This document shows positions 57,252 through 64,000 of a stretch of DNA of 64,000 nucleotides, piece after piece. The notes beneath the pieces were generated by a model, which saw only the letters and a program-made list of their open reading frames with translations, ran no database searches and was not told where the DNA came from. Origin of the DNA: Aquabacterium sp. A7-Y (lineage in GTDB: Bacteria > Pseudomonadota > Gammaproteobacteria > Burkholderiales > Burkholderiaceae_C); NCBI RefSeq assembly GCF_026153205.1, contig NZ_JAPFBW010000001.1, positions 248,001-312,000 of the forward strand. Reading direction: 5' to 3'. Made by a program: the position numbers and the translations under genes. Within the stretch, counting starts at the first letter, position 1. The number at the start of each line of letters is the position of its first letter.

Positions 57252-58100
57252 TCAGTCGACGTCGGAGAAGGCGGTCAGGCACAGCTTGCCCTGGTGCTCG
57301 GCCACGGTCGCGGTGAAAAGCTGCGTGTCGTCGACCAGCACTTCGGTGGGGCCGAGCCGCACCGGGATCAGGTCGCCCACACGCAGCGCCAGCAGCTCGC
57401 CCAGCGGCAGCTCTTTTTCGAGCAGGCGCGCGGTCAGGGTCAGGCGCAGCTGCTGGCTCAAGGGCCGGGCCGGCTCGCTGCGCTCGGTCGCGCGCGGCCG
57501 CGCCGGCGCCAGGCCGGCCAGCAGCCGGTCCATCCAGGCCGCGTCCAGCGTGAACCACAGCGAGGTGTCGATGTCCAGGGCCGGCTCCAGCACACGGGCC
57601 TGCAGGGTCCAGCCGGCCGTGCGCGGCACCTGCAGCCCGGCGCGCTGCAGCGCGGCAGGGCCAGGGGTGTCGGGGGCGTCTTCGGTGCAGCCGGCCTCGA
57701 TGCGCCCGGCCAGCGCTTCGGCGAACTGCTGAGCCAGCTGCGCGGCCAGCCTTTCCTCGGTGGCCGTTTCCGGCACCGCGGCCGGCGTCGCGACCGGGGC
57801 GCCATAACGCCGGGCCAGCAGCGCCAGCAGCAGCGGCCGCTCGATCGCGCAGGCGATGCGGCCGGCGGCAGAGGTGAAGGCCATCCAGCGGCCCGCGTCG
57901 GCCGGGGCCAGGCGCTGCTGCAAGCTCACCTCGCCGATTTCGAAGGCGGTGCGCCAGCGGCGGTTCAGCCCGTCGCGCAACTGCTGGCCGAGGTCCTCGC
58001 GCCAGCGCCGGGTGAAACGGTCCAGCCGGTGCACCGGACGGCCGAGGGTGGACGGATCCAGCACCTGGCAGGGCGTCAGCGGGGACGTCGTGAGTTTCAT
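57252..58100 (-). CDS. fliM: Flagellar motor switch protein FliM, divergent, without CheY-binding N-terminus
   Basis: About 282 residues, shorter than the usual 320-335. The FliM middle domain (VHRLDRFTRRWREDLGQQLR to AARLAQQF-like region) and C-terminal SpoA domain (LPLGELLALRVGDLIPVRLG, then ATVAEHQGKLCLTAF) are recognisable. The canonical N-terminal LSQxEIDALL peptide is missing: the protein starts MKLTTSPLTPCQVLDPSTLG. The ATG at 58151 would add 17 residues, also without the motif. First gene of the minus-strand export/switch operon. Confidence 0.88.
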   Translation of the reverse strand: MKLTTSPLTPCQVLDPSTLGRPVHRLDRFTRRWREDLGQQLRDGLNRRWRTAFEIGEVSLQQRLAPADAGRWMAFTSAAGRIACAIERPLLLALLARRYGAPVATPAAVPETATEERLAAQLAQQFAEALAGRIEAGCTEDAPDTPGPAALQRAGLQVPRTAGWTLQARVLEPALDIDTSLWFTLDAAWMDRLLAGLAPARPRATERSEPARPLSQQLRLTLTARLLEKELPLGELLALRVGDLIPVRLGPTEVLVDDTQLFTATVAEHQGKLCLTAFSDVD

Positions 58101-58151
58101 GGCGTGTGGGCTTGGACTTCTGAAGCGGACAGCGGCCGCGGCCGCCGGCAT

Positions 58152-58627
58152 ATCGGCGGACCTGAAATATTCTTGAGTGGAGATTTAAGTTTTTCGCTCA
58201 GGTGGCCGCCTTATAAAAGCGGGCACCGGAGCGGCCTCGATACTCGTTCGACTCGATGAAACATCGGGTGTCGCGGCGGATTGTATGGACCCACTCCGGG
58301 CGGTCTTAAGGCATTTTCCTAACCCTGCGGCAGGGTCGGGGCGAGGTTTGAAAACGCTGCGGGTGAGCGTGCAAAAATACCGTCGGACCGCACGCCGACT
58401 CCGTTTTGGAGAATTCACGGAAGTCCGCCGGCTCGATTTTCAAAAGCCGGCCGCCCTTCGAGAACTGGTTCTCGGTTGGCGGGCTTGATAAGAATTTTCC
58501 GGTGTCCCCCGAGTGCATCTCCTTTAGGGCTCGCTGCCCGTGGGGACGCAATATCGCTGCCCGAATGCAGCCCCGGTTTTCGCGTCCCGCGAGCCGCCCG
58601 GCTGCGCCAGACCTGGGATCACGCGAT
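58152..58627. other. Divergent fliM/fliE intergenic region, 476 bp
   Basis: No credible gene seen. It holds the promoter-like block at 58183-58220, then about 400 bp with AT-richer patches (around 58310-58390 and 58480-58500). No TGGCAC-N5-TTGC sigma-54 site and no divergent regulator gene (LafK position) were seen. If the block drives fliE, the leader is about 400 nt. Confidence 0.6.
58183..58220 (+). promoter_or_regulatory. Second copy of the flagellin-type promoter block
   Basis: ATTTAAGTT, 13 nt, GCCGCCTT, then TATAAAAGC. 29 of 38 positions match 48465-48502 with no gap. It reads toward fliE and lies 32 bp before the upstream alternative start of fliM on the other strand. Confidence 0.5.
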
Positions 58628-58966
58628 ATGAACCTCGAATTGGGCGCCTGGGCGCGCGCCGCCGCTGGCGGCGATGCCGGCCTGTCCGACTTCGCACTGC
58701 CGCAAGCCCCCCGGCCGGCCGCCATGGAAGGCGACGCCGCGACCGGCAGCAGCTTTATGGACAGCCTCAAGAACGCCGTCCAGAGCGTCGACGCGCAGGA
58801 CCGCGCCGCCAGCGACAAGATGGCGGCGGTCGATGCCGGGCGCAGCGACGACCTGGTCGGTGCCATGCTGGCCAGCCAGGAAGCCAGCCTCTCCTTCTCC
58901 ATGCTGACCCAGCTGCGCAACAAGGTCGTGGGCGCGATGGACGAGCTGATCAAGCTGCAGCTCTGA
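58628..58966 (+). CDS. fliE: Flagellar MS-ring/rod junction protein FliE
   Basis: A 112-residue FliE that joins the MS ring to the rod. The conserved C-terminal half SFMDSLKNAVQSVDAQDRAA, QEASLSFSMLTQLRNKVVGA and DELIKLQL is clear. The ATG at 58628 gives the usual length; the open frame continues upstream but has no family similarity. First gene of the plus-strand operon; fliF follows after 10 bp. Confidence 0.93.
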   Translation: MNLELGAWARAAAGGDAGLSDFALPQAPRPAAMEGDAATGSSFMDSLKNAVQSVDAQDRAASDKMAAVDAGRSDDLVGAMLASQEASLSFSMLTQLRNKVVGAMDELIKLQL

Positions 58967-58976
58967 GGGCGACGCC

Positions 58977-60671
58977 GTGTTGAACTCCGTCAAGACCGGG
59001 CTGCAGAGGCTGGGTCCCCAGGTGGTGCGCGGCGGCTTGCCCGCCGCGCTCTTGAGCCGCCTGCTGCCGCTCGTGCTGCTGGCGATCGGCGTCACCGCGC
59101 TGGTGATGATGCTGGTGTGGCGCGATCAGTCGGCCTACAAGCCGGTGTTCGGCAGCCGCGAGAAGGTCGCGGTGGCCGACATGATGGCCGTGCTCGACGC
59201 CGAGCAGGTGTCCTACCGCGTCCACCCCGAGACCGGCCAGGTGCTGGTGCCGGAGGAGCAGCTGGGCCGCGTGCGCATGCTGCTGGCCGGCAAGGGTGTG
59301 GTCGCCAAGCTGCCCGCCGGCCTCGAGCTGATGGACCGCAACGACCCGCTGGGTGTCAGCCAGTTCGTGCAGGACGTGCGCTTCCGCCGCGGCCTGGAAG
59401 GCGAGCTCGCGCTCAGCATCATGTCGCTCGACGCGGTCGAGACCGCCCGCGTGCACCTGGCGATGGCCAAGTCCTCGTCCTTCGTGGTCAGCGACGGCGC
59501 CCCCAGCTCCGCCTCGGTGGTGCTGACGCTCAAGCCCGGGCGCAGCCTGGCGGCCGAGCAGATTGCCGCCGTCGTCAAGCTGGTCTCGGGCAGCGTCGCC
59601 GGGCTGGACGCCCAGCGCGTCAGCCTGGTCGACCAGGCCGGCAACCTGCTGTCCTCGCGCATCGACCTGAGCGACGGCTTCGACGGCAGCGCCCAGGGCG
59701 ACGAGGCGGCGCGCCGCGCCAAGGAAGAGACGCTGCGCAACGTCGCGGCCCTGCTGGGCCCGATGCTGGGCGAGGCCAACTACAAGGCCAGCGTCACCGC
59801 GGTGGTCGACAACGACCGTGTCGAGGAGACGCTGGAGCGTTTCGGCGAGGCGCCCAAGGTCACCAACGAAGCGATGCGCGAGGAGCAGGACGTCGACCCG
59901 ATGGCGCTCGGCGTGCCCGGCTCGCTGAGCAACCGCCCGGTGCCGGCCGGCCCGGCCGCCTCGGGCGCCGAGCCCGGCACCGCGCGCAAGAACGCCACCA
60001 CCCGCCAGTACGCCTACGACCGCAGTGTCACCCGCATCAAGCGCAGCCGCGGCAAGCTGAGCAAGCTCAGCGTCGCGGTGGTGCTCAACAACGCCGCCGC
60101 GCCCGGCGGCAAGGGCCAGTGGAGCGCGGCCGAGGTCGCCGGCATCGAGCGCCTGCTGCGCACCGGCCTCGGCATGGACACCGAGCGCGGCGACCAGATC
60201 GCTGTCTCCGCGGTGGCTTTCCCGTCTGCCGCGGCCCTGCCGCAGGTGGCCTGGTGGGAGCAGCACGATCGCTGGCTGGACATCGGCTCCTGGCTGCTGA
60301 CGCCGCTCGCCTTCCTGTTCGGCTACCTGCTGATCGCCCGCCCGCTGCTGCGCAGCCTGCAGCAGCGTTTGACGCCGCGGGCTGCAGCGATGGCGTCAGG
60401 CGCCAGCGCTGCGGCCCTGGGCGGCGAGACGCTCGCGAGCCACCCCGGCGTGATCCCGCTCGGCGGCCCGGCGGCCGCCGGCCCTGCCGCGGTGGCCACC
60501 GCCGCGATGGCCGCGCCCGGCATGCCGGTGGTGCCCTTGCTGGAGAACTACGACCTGCCGCCCGCCGGCTCCCCGGTGGACGTGATGGTGGATCACCTGA
60601 AGACCCTGGCCGCCAAGGAGCCCGAGCGTGTCGCCGAGGTCGTCAAGCAGTGGATGCAGAAACATGGCTGA
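58977..60671 (+). CDS. fliF: Flagellar MS-ring protein FliF
   Basis: A 564-residue protein with the two expected membrane helices (about residues 22-45 and 440-460) around periplasmic ring-building motifs: YKPVFGSREKVAVADMMAVL, RRGLEGELALSIMSLDAVET and RVHLAMAKSSSFV. The C-terminal cytoplasmic end (VDVMVDHLKTLAAKEPERVA) contacts FliG. The start is GTG 58977, with TTG at the next codon as alternative. It overlaps fliG by 8 bp. Confidence 0.96.
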   Translation: MLNSVKTGLQRLGPQVVRGGLPAALLSRLLPLVLLAIGVTALVMMLVWRDQSAYKPVFGSREKVAVADMMAVLDAEQVSYRVHPETGQVLVPEEQLGRVRMLLAGKGVVAKLPAGLELMDRNDPLGVSQFVQDVRFRRGLEGELALSIMSLDAVETARVHLAMAKSSSFVVSDGAPSSASVVLTLKPGRSLAAEQIAAVVKLVSGSVAGLDAQRVSLVDQAGNLLSSRIDLSDGFDGSAQGDEAARRAKEETLRNVAALLGPMLGEANYKASVTAVVDNDRVEETLERFGEAPKVTNEAMREEQDVDPMALGVPGSLSNRPVPAGPAASGAEPGTARKNATTRQYAYDRSVTRIKRSRGKLSKLSVAVVLNNAAAPGGKGQWSAAEVAGIERLLRTGLGMDTERGDQIAVSAVAFPSAAALPQVAWWEQHDRWLDIGSWLLTPLAFLFGYLLIARPLLRSLQQRLTPRAAAMASGASAAALGGETLASHPGVIPLGGPAAAGPAAVATAAMAAPGMPVVPLLENYDLPPAGSPVDVMVDHLKTLAAKEPERVAEVVKQWMQKHG

Positions 60672-61695
60672 CCTGAACAAGCCCGCCGAAGCCGTTGCCG
60701 AGAACAGCGCTCCCAGCCGCATCGAGCAGGCCGCCATCGTGCTGCTGAGCATGGGCGAGGCGCCTGCCGCCGCCGTGCTGCGCTGCCTGTCGCGTGAGGA
60801 GCTGCTCGAAGTGACCCAGGTGATGTCGCGCCTGAGCGGCATCAAGGTCGACTCGGTGAAGACCGCGCTGCAGCGCTTTTTCGACGACTACCGCGAGCAG
60901 AGCGGCGTGCATGGCGCCTCGCGCGCCTACCTGAAACGCTCGCTCGACCTGGCGCTGGGCAGCGACGTCGCCAACAACGTGCTCAACAGCATCTACGGCG
61001 ACGCGATCCGGCCCAAGATGGCGCGGCTGCAATGGGCTTCGCCCAAGTGGCTGGCCGAGCGCATCGCCAGCGAGCACGTCGGCATGCAGGCGGTGTTTGT
61101 CGCCTTCCTGCCGCCGGCGCTGGCCGGCGACGTGGTCGACGCGCTGCCCGCCGAGGGCCGCGACCTGGTGCTGCTGCAGGTGGCCCGGCTGGGCGACATC
61201 GACGCCGAGCTGCTCGGCGAGCTCGATGCGCTGGTGGACCGCTGCCTGGAAGGCCTGGGCCTGCAGAGCGCCAGCGTCGAAGGGGTCAAGCAGGCCGCCG
61301 AGATCCTCAACCGGCTGCAGGGCAACCGCCAGCAGATGGTGGAGCTGCTGCGCGCGCACGACCCCCAGGTGGTCTCGCAGATCGAGGTCAGCATGTATGA
61401 CTTCTTCCTGCTGTCGCGCCAGAACGATACGGTGCTGACCCGCATCATCGAGGAGGTGCCGCTGGAGCAGTGGGCCATGGCGCTCAAGGGCGCCGAGCCG
61501 GCCATCCGCGACGCCGTGCTGCGCTCGATGCCGCGTCGCCAGGCGCAGGCCTTCGAGGACACCATGCGGCGTGCCGGCCCGGTGCCGCTCAGCCGCGTCG
61601 AGCAGGCGCGCCAGGAAATCATGACCCAGGTCAAGGCGCTGGCCGACGCCGGCGAGATCGAGGTCCAGCTGTTCGCCGAGGCGGTGGTCGAATGA
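60664..61695 (+). CDS. fliG: Flagellar motor switch protein FliG
   Basis: A 343-residue rotor protein. The N-terminal domain (IEQAAIVLLSMGEAPAAAVL) binds FliF, the middle domain binds FliM, and the C-terminal domain carries the charged torque helix (VPLEQWAMALKGAEPAIRDA, then MPRRQAQAFEDTMRRAGPV). The start overlaps fliF by 8 bp, and its stop overlaps fliH (ATGA). Confidence 0.96.
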   Translation: MADLNKPAEAVAENSAPSRIEQAAIVLLSMGEAPAAAVLRCLSREELLEVTQVMSRLSGIKVDSVKTALQRFFDDYREQSGVHGASRAYLKRSLDLALGSDVANNVLNSIYGDAIRPKMARLQWASPKWLAERIASEHVGMQAVFVAFLPPALAGDVVDALPAEGRDLVLLQVARLGDIDAELLGELDALVDRCLEGLGLQSASVEGVKQAAEILNRLQGNRQQMVELLRAHDPQVVSQIEVSMYDFFLLSRQNDTVLTRIIEEVPLEQWAMALKGAEPAIRDAVLRSMPRRQAQAFEDTMRRAGPVPLSRVEQARQEIMTQVKALADAGEIEVQLFAEAVVE

Positions 61696-62381
61696 CACAG
61701 CAGCACCGGCCGCATCGCTTCCCGCCGCTGTCGCAGCTCGGCGCCGGCGGCGTGCTGCCGCCCGGCGCGGGCGTGCACGCGCAGGCCTCGCTGGCCGAAG
61801 CCTTTCAGCAGGGGCTGGACCGGGGCTGGCGCGAGGGCTACGAGGGCGGCCAGCAGCGCGGCCTGGAAGAAGGCCATGCCGAGGGCCGCGCCGCGGGCCT
61901 GGCGGCCGGCCGCGAGGAAGCCTTGGCGGAAGCCCGGGCCGGCTTCGAGACCCTGGCCCGCCCGCTCGACAGCCTGTTGTCCCAGCTGCAGCAGCTGCAG
62001 CACGACTACCAGACCGCGATGCGCAAGGAAGTGGTCGAACTGGTGGCCCGCGTGGCGCGCCAGGTGATCCGTTGCGAGCTGGCACTGCAGCCGGTGCAAC
62101 TGCTGTCGCTGGTCGACGAGACCCTGGCCACCATGCCGCCCGTCAGAGAAGGCGTGGAGGTCTACCTGAATCCCGAAGAGGCCCAGCGCATCGCCGAGCT
62201 CGACCCCGAGCGCGCGCGCCGCTGGACCTTGATCCCCGACCCGCGGCTGGAGGCCGGCGAATGCCGCGTCAAGGCCGACGGCCGGGAGGCCGATGCCGGC
62301 TGCCGCCAGCGACTGGCGGCCAGCATGGACCAGATCGCCGCCCAGCTGCTGCCGGGCACCGCTGCCGGGGAGGCCGCATGA
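61692..62381 (+). CDS. fliH: Flagellar ATPase regulator FliH
   Basis: A 229-residue FliH, the stator and inhibitor of FliI that links it to FliN. The N-terminal half shows the typical GxxxG-like repeats (EGYEGGQQRGLEEGHAEGRA) in a long helix; the C-terminal half (KEVVELVARVARQVIRCELA, then RVKADGREADAGCRQRL) matches the V/F-ATPase delta-like domain. ATGA overlaps both upstream and downstream show tight coupling. Confidence 0.93.
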   Translation: MTQQHRPHRFPPLSQLGAGGVLPPGAGVHAQASLAEAFQQGLDRGWREGYEGGQQRGLEEGHAEGRAAGLAAGREEALAEARAGFETLARPLDSLLSQLQQLQHDYQTAMRKEVVELVARVARQVIRCELALQPVQLLSLVDETLATMPPVREGVEVYLNPEEAQRIAELDPERARRWTLIPDPRLEAGECRVKADGREADAGCRQRLAASMDQIAAQLLPGTAAGEAA

Positions 62382-63688
62382 TCGCCGACCTGCTGCGCCG
62401 GCTCGAACTGGAGGAGGTCCCGGTCGCCACACCCACCGGCCGGCTGGTGGGTGCCTCCGGCTTGCTGCTGGAGTGTGTCGGCTGCCCGCTGCAGACCGGC
62501 CAGCGCTGCCGCATCGAGACTGCCTCGGGCGAGTGGCTGGAGGCGCAGGCGGTGGGTTTCCGCAACGAGCTGTCCTTCCTGATGCCCTTCAAGAAACCGG
62601 TCGGGCTGGTGACGGGCGCGCGCGTGCTGCCCCTGCCGGACAAGACCACGCTGTCGATCGGCCCGTCCTGGCTGGGACGGGTCGTCAACGGCCTGGGCGA
62701 GCCGCTCGACGGGCTGGGCCCGCTGGGCGGCGAGCACCCGCTGCCGGCCCAGCCGCCCAAGGTGCACCCGCTGCGCAAGCGCCCGGTGCACGAAACCCTG
62801 GACGTCGGCGTGCGCGCCATCAACGGACTGCTGACCCTGGGCAAGGGCCAGCGGGTCGGCTTGTTCGCCGGCAGCGGCGTTGGCAAAAGCGTGCTGCTCG
62901 GGCTGATCACGCGCCAGACCGTCGCCGACGTGGTGGTCGTCGGCCTGATCGGCGAGCGCAGCCGCGAGGTGCGCGAGTTCATCGAGATGTCGCTCGGTCC
63001 CGAGGGACTGAAGCGCGCCGTGGTGGTGATCGCGCCGGCGGACGAATCGCCGCTGATGCGCCTGATGGCCACCGAGCTGTGCCATGCCATCGCCGCGCAC
63101 TACCGCGACCAGGGCCAGGACGTGCTGCTGCTGGTCGATTCACTGACCCGCTACGCCATGGCGCGGCGCGAGGTCGCGCTGGCGCTGGGCGAGCCGCCGG
63201 CGACCAAGGGGTATCCGCCGTCGGTGTTCAGCCTGCTGCCGCAGCTGGTCGAGAGCGCCGGCAACGGCGAGCACGAGCGCGGCAGCATGAGCGCGATCTA
63301 CACCGTGCTGGCCGAGGGCGACGACCAGCAGGACCCGGTGGTCGATACCGCCCGCGCCATCCTCGACGGCCACATCGTGCTGACGCGCGAGCTGGCCGAG
63401 CGCGGCCACTACCCGGCCATCGACATCGCCGCCTCGGTGAGTCGCTGCATGGCCCAGGTGGTGCCCGAGCCCCACCTGCGCGCAGCGCGCCAGCTCAAGG
63501 AGCTGGCGTCCCGCCACGCCCAGGTGCGCGACCTGATCCCGCTCGGCGCCTACGTGCCCGGCGCCGACCCGCACACCGACCGCGCGGTGAGCCTGTTCCC
63601 GCGCATCGAGGCCTTCCTGCGCCAGGGCACGCGCGAAGGTGCCCCCCTGGGCGAGACCCGGGCCCAGCTCGAAGGACTGATGAAATGA
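62378..63688 (+). CDS. fliI: Flagellum-specific export ATPase FliI
   Basis: A 436-residue F1-beta-like ATPase that unfolds and releases export substrates. Walker A GLFAGSGVGKSVLLGLI (about residue 165), the Walker B LLLVDSLTRYAMARREVALA, and GEPPATKGYPPSVFSLLPQL confirm the family. The start is ATG 62378 (MIADLLRRLELEEVPV); the longer frame is a shadow of fliH. The stop overlaps fliJ (ATGA). Confidence 0.96.
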   Translation: MIADLLRRLELEEVPVATPTGRLVGASGLLLECVGCPLQTGQRCRIETASGEWLEAQAVGFRNELSFLMPFKKPVGLVTGARVLPLPDKTTLSIGPSWLGRVVNGLGEPLDGLGPLGGEHPLPAQPPKVHPLRKRPVHETLDVGVRAINGLLTLGKGQRVGLFAGSGVGKSVLLGLITRQTVADVVVVGLIGERSREVREFIEMSLGPEGLKRAVVVIAPADESPLMRLMATELCHAIAAHYRDQGQDVLLLVDSLTRYAMARREVALALGEPPATKGYPPSVFSLLPQLVESAGNGEHERGSMSAIYTVLAEGDDQQDPVVDTARAILDGHIVLTRELAERGHYPAIDIAASVSRCMAQVVPEPHLRAARQLKELASRHAQVRDLIPLGAYVPGADPHTDRAVSLFPRIEAFLRQGTREGAPLGETRAQLEGLMK

Positions 63689-64000
63689 GCGTGTCCAGCC
63701 TGAGCCGCCTGGTGGACCTGCGCGAGCGCGAGGTCGACCGCCTGAGCGCCGAAGTGGCCGCCAAACACGCAGTGAGCGAGCGCTATCGTCGCAACCTGGA
63801 GCGCATGGACGCGCTATGCCAGGGCAGCGGCGCCACCGCCGTGCTGCCGCCGGCGCTGTCGCTCAACTGCGGCAACTACAAGCAGGCGGTGATCGGCATG
63901 AGCCAGCTGCACCGCCAGGACCTGGCGCTGCACGAGGCCGACATGGCGGTAACGCAGCGCGCGCTCACTGCCGCGGCGCGCAAGCATGAGGTGTTTTCGC
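63685..64000 (+). CDS. fliJ: Flagellar export protein FliJ, 3' end cut by window edge
   Basis: The first 105 codons are visible: MSVSSLSRLVDLREREVDRL, then coiled-coil-like charged sequence with YKQAVIGMSQLHRQDLALHE. Position right after fliI, small coiled-coil character and ATGA overlap all fit FliJ, the central stalk of the FliH-FliI ATPase. Sequence similarity in this family is low, so the call rests largely on context. Confidence 0.85.
   Translation, partial: MSVSSLSRLVDLREREVDRLSAEVAAKHAVSERYRRNLERMDALCQGSGATAVLPPALSLNCGNYKQAVIGMSQLHRQDLALHEADMAVTQRALTAAARKHEVFS

Noticed and set aside
58285-58488. 67-codon ORF in the fliM/fliE spacer
   Set aside because: Lacks a ribosome site and shows Arg-rich random composition; overlaps another equally unconvincing frame that runs into fliE.

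Overview
The window reads as a chromosomal segment of a high-GC betaproteobacterium, most likely Burkholderiales near the Rubrivivax/Leptothrix/Caldimonas group. This is inferred from the gene order hda-pcnB-folK, rpsP-rimM-trmD-rplS and lapB-lapA-ihfB-rpsA-cmk/aroA-tyrA-pheA-serC-gyrA-ompA-ubiG-gph, from the tmRNA tag ANDERFALAA, and from the strong GC bias. Most of it is ordinary core genome on both strands.

Layout. 1-5350: partial purM diverging from hda, an HAD phosphatase, pcnB, folK, a DUF486 membrane protein and a deoxynucleoside kinase. 5511-7688: a PhoU-like (DUF47) regulator with a Pit phosphate transporter, facing a TM2-type membrane protein. 7753-10085: the rpsP-rimM-trmD-rplS operon with a clear promoter, an internal promoter and a terminator. 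10104-18587: Nudix CoA pyrophosphatase, CobD-like membrane protein, FkbM methyltransferase, rsgA, M48 protease, orn, gluQRS, and a LysR regulator divergent from pirin. 18628-22439: a DUF599 membrane protein and an orphan 984-residue LysM/polyproline protein. 22498-28682: trhO and dnaE diverging from a 31-bp spacer, a secreted His-rich protein and a patatin phospholipase. 28747-41609 (minus strand): comEA, the lapBA-ihfB-rpsA group, an AroA-Cmk fusion, tyrA, pheA, serC, a DUF2059 protein and gyrA. 41888-45062: ompA, ubiG-gph, tmRNA, then a long perfect hairpin, a terminator and a truncated GGDEF gene. 45066-48290: lipoprotein, CBS/DUF21 transporter-like protein, purine nucleoside permease-type protein and a small Pro-rich ORF.

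48465-64000 is a flagellar locus. The flagellin is of the lateral (LafA) type. The gene order flhA-flhB-fliR-fliQ-fliP-fliN-fliM divergent from fliE-fliF-fliG-fliH-fliI-fliJ is the layout of the Flag-2/lateral flagellar systems. The locus has several odd features: the EIDALL-like motif normally at the FliM N-terminus is in FliN instead; FlhB has NPEH in place of NPTH; no LafK-type regulator lies between fliM and fliE; and a 38-bp promoter-like block upstream of the flagellin recurs in the fliM/fliE intergenic region.

A second theme is promoter architecture. At least eight first genes (TM2 gene, CobD-like gene, M48 protease, DUF599 gene, trhO, dnaE, lapA, ubiG) have a -10-like hexamer ending only 6-8 nt before the start codon, which predicts leaderless transcripts. 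All functional calls rest on reading the sequence and on knowledge of the families; no database search was run.
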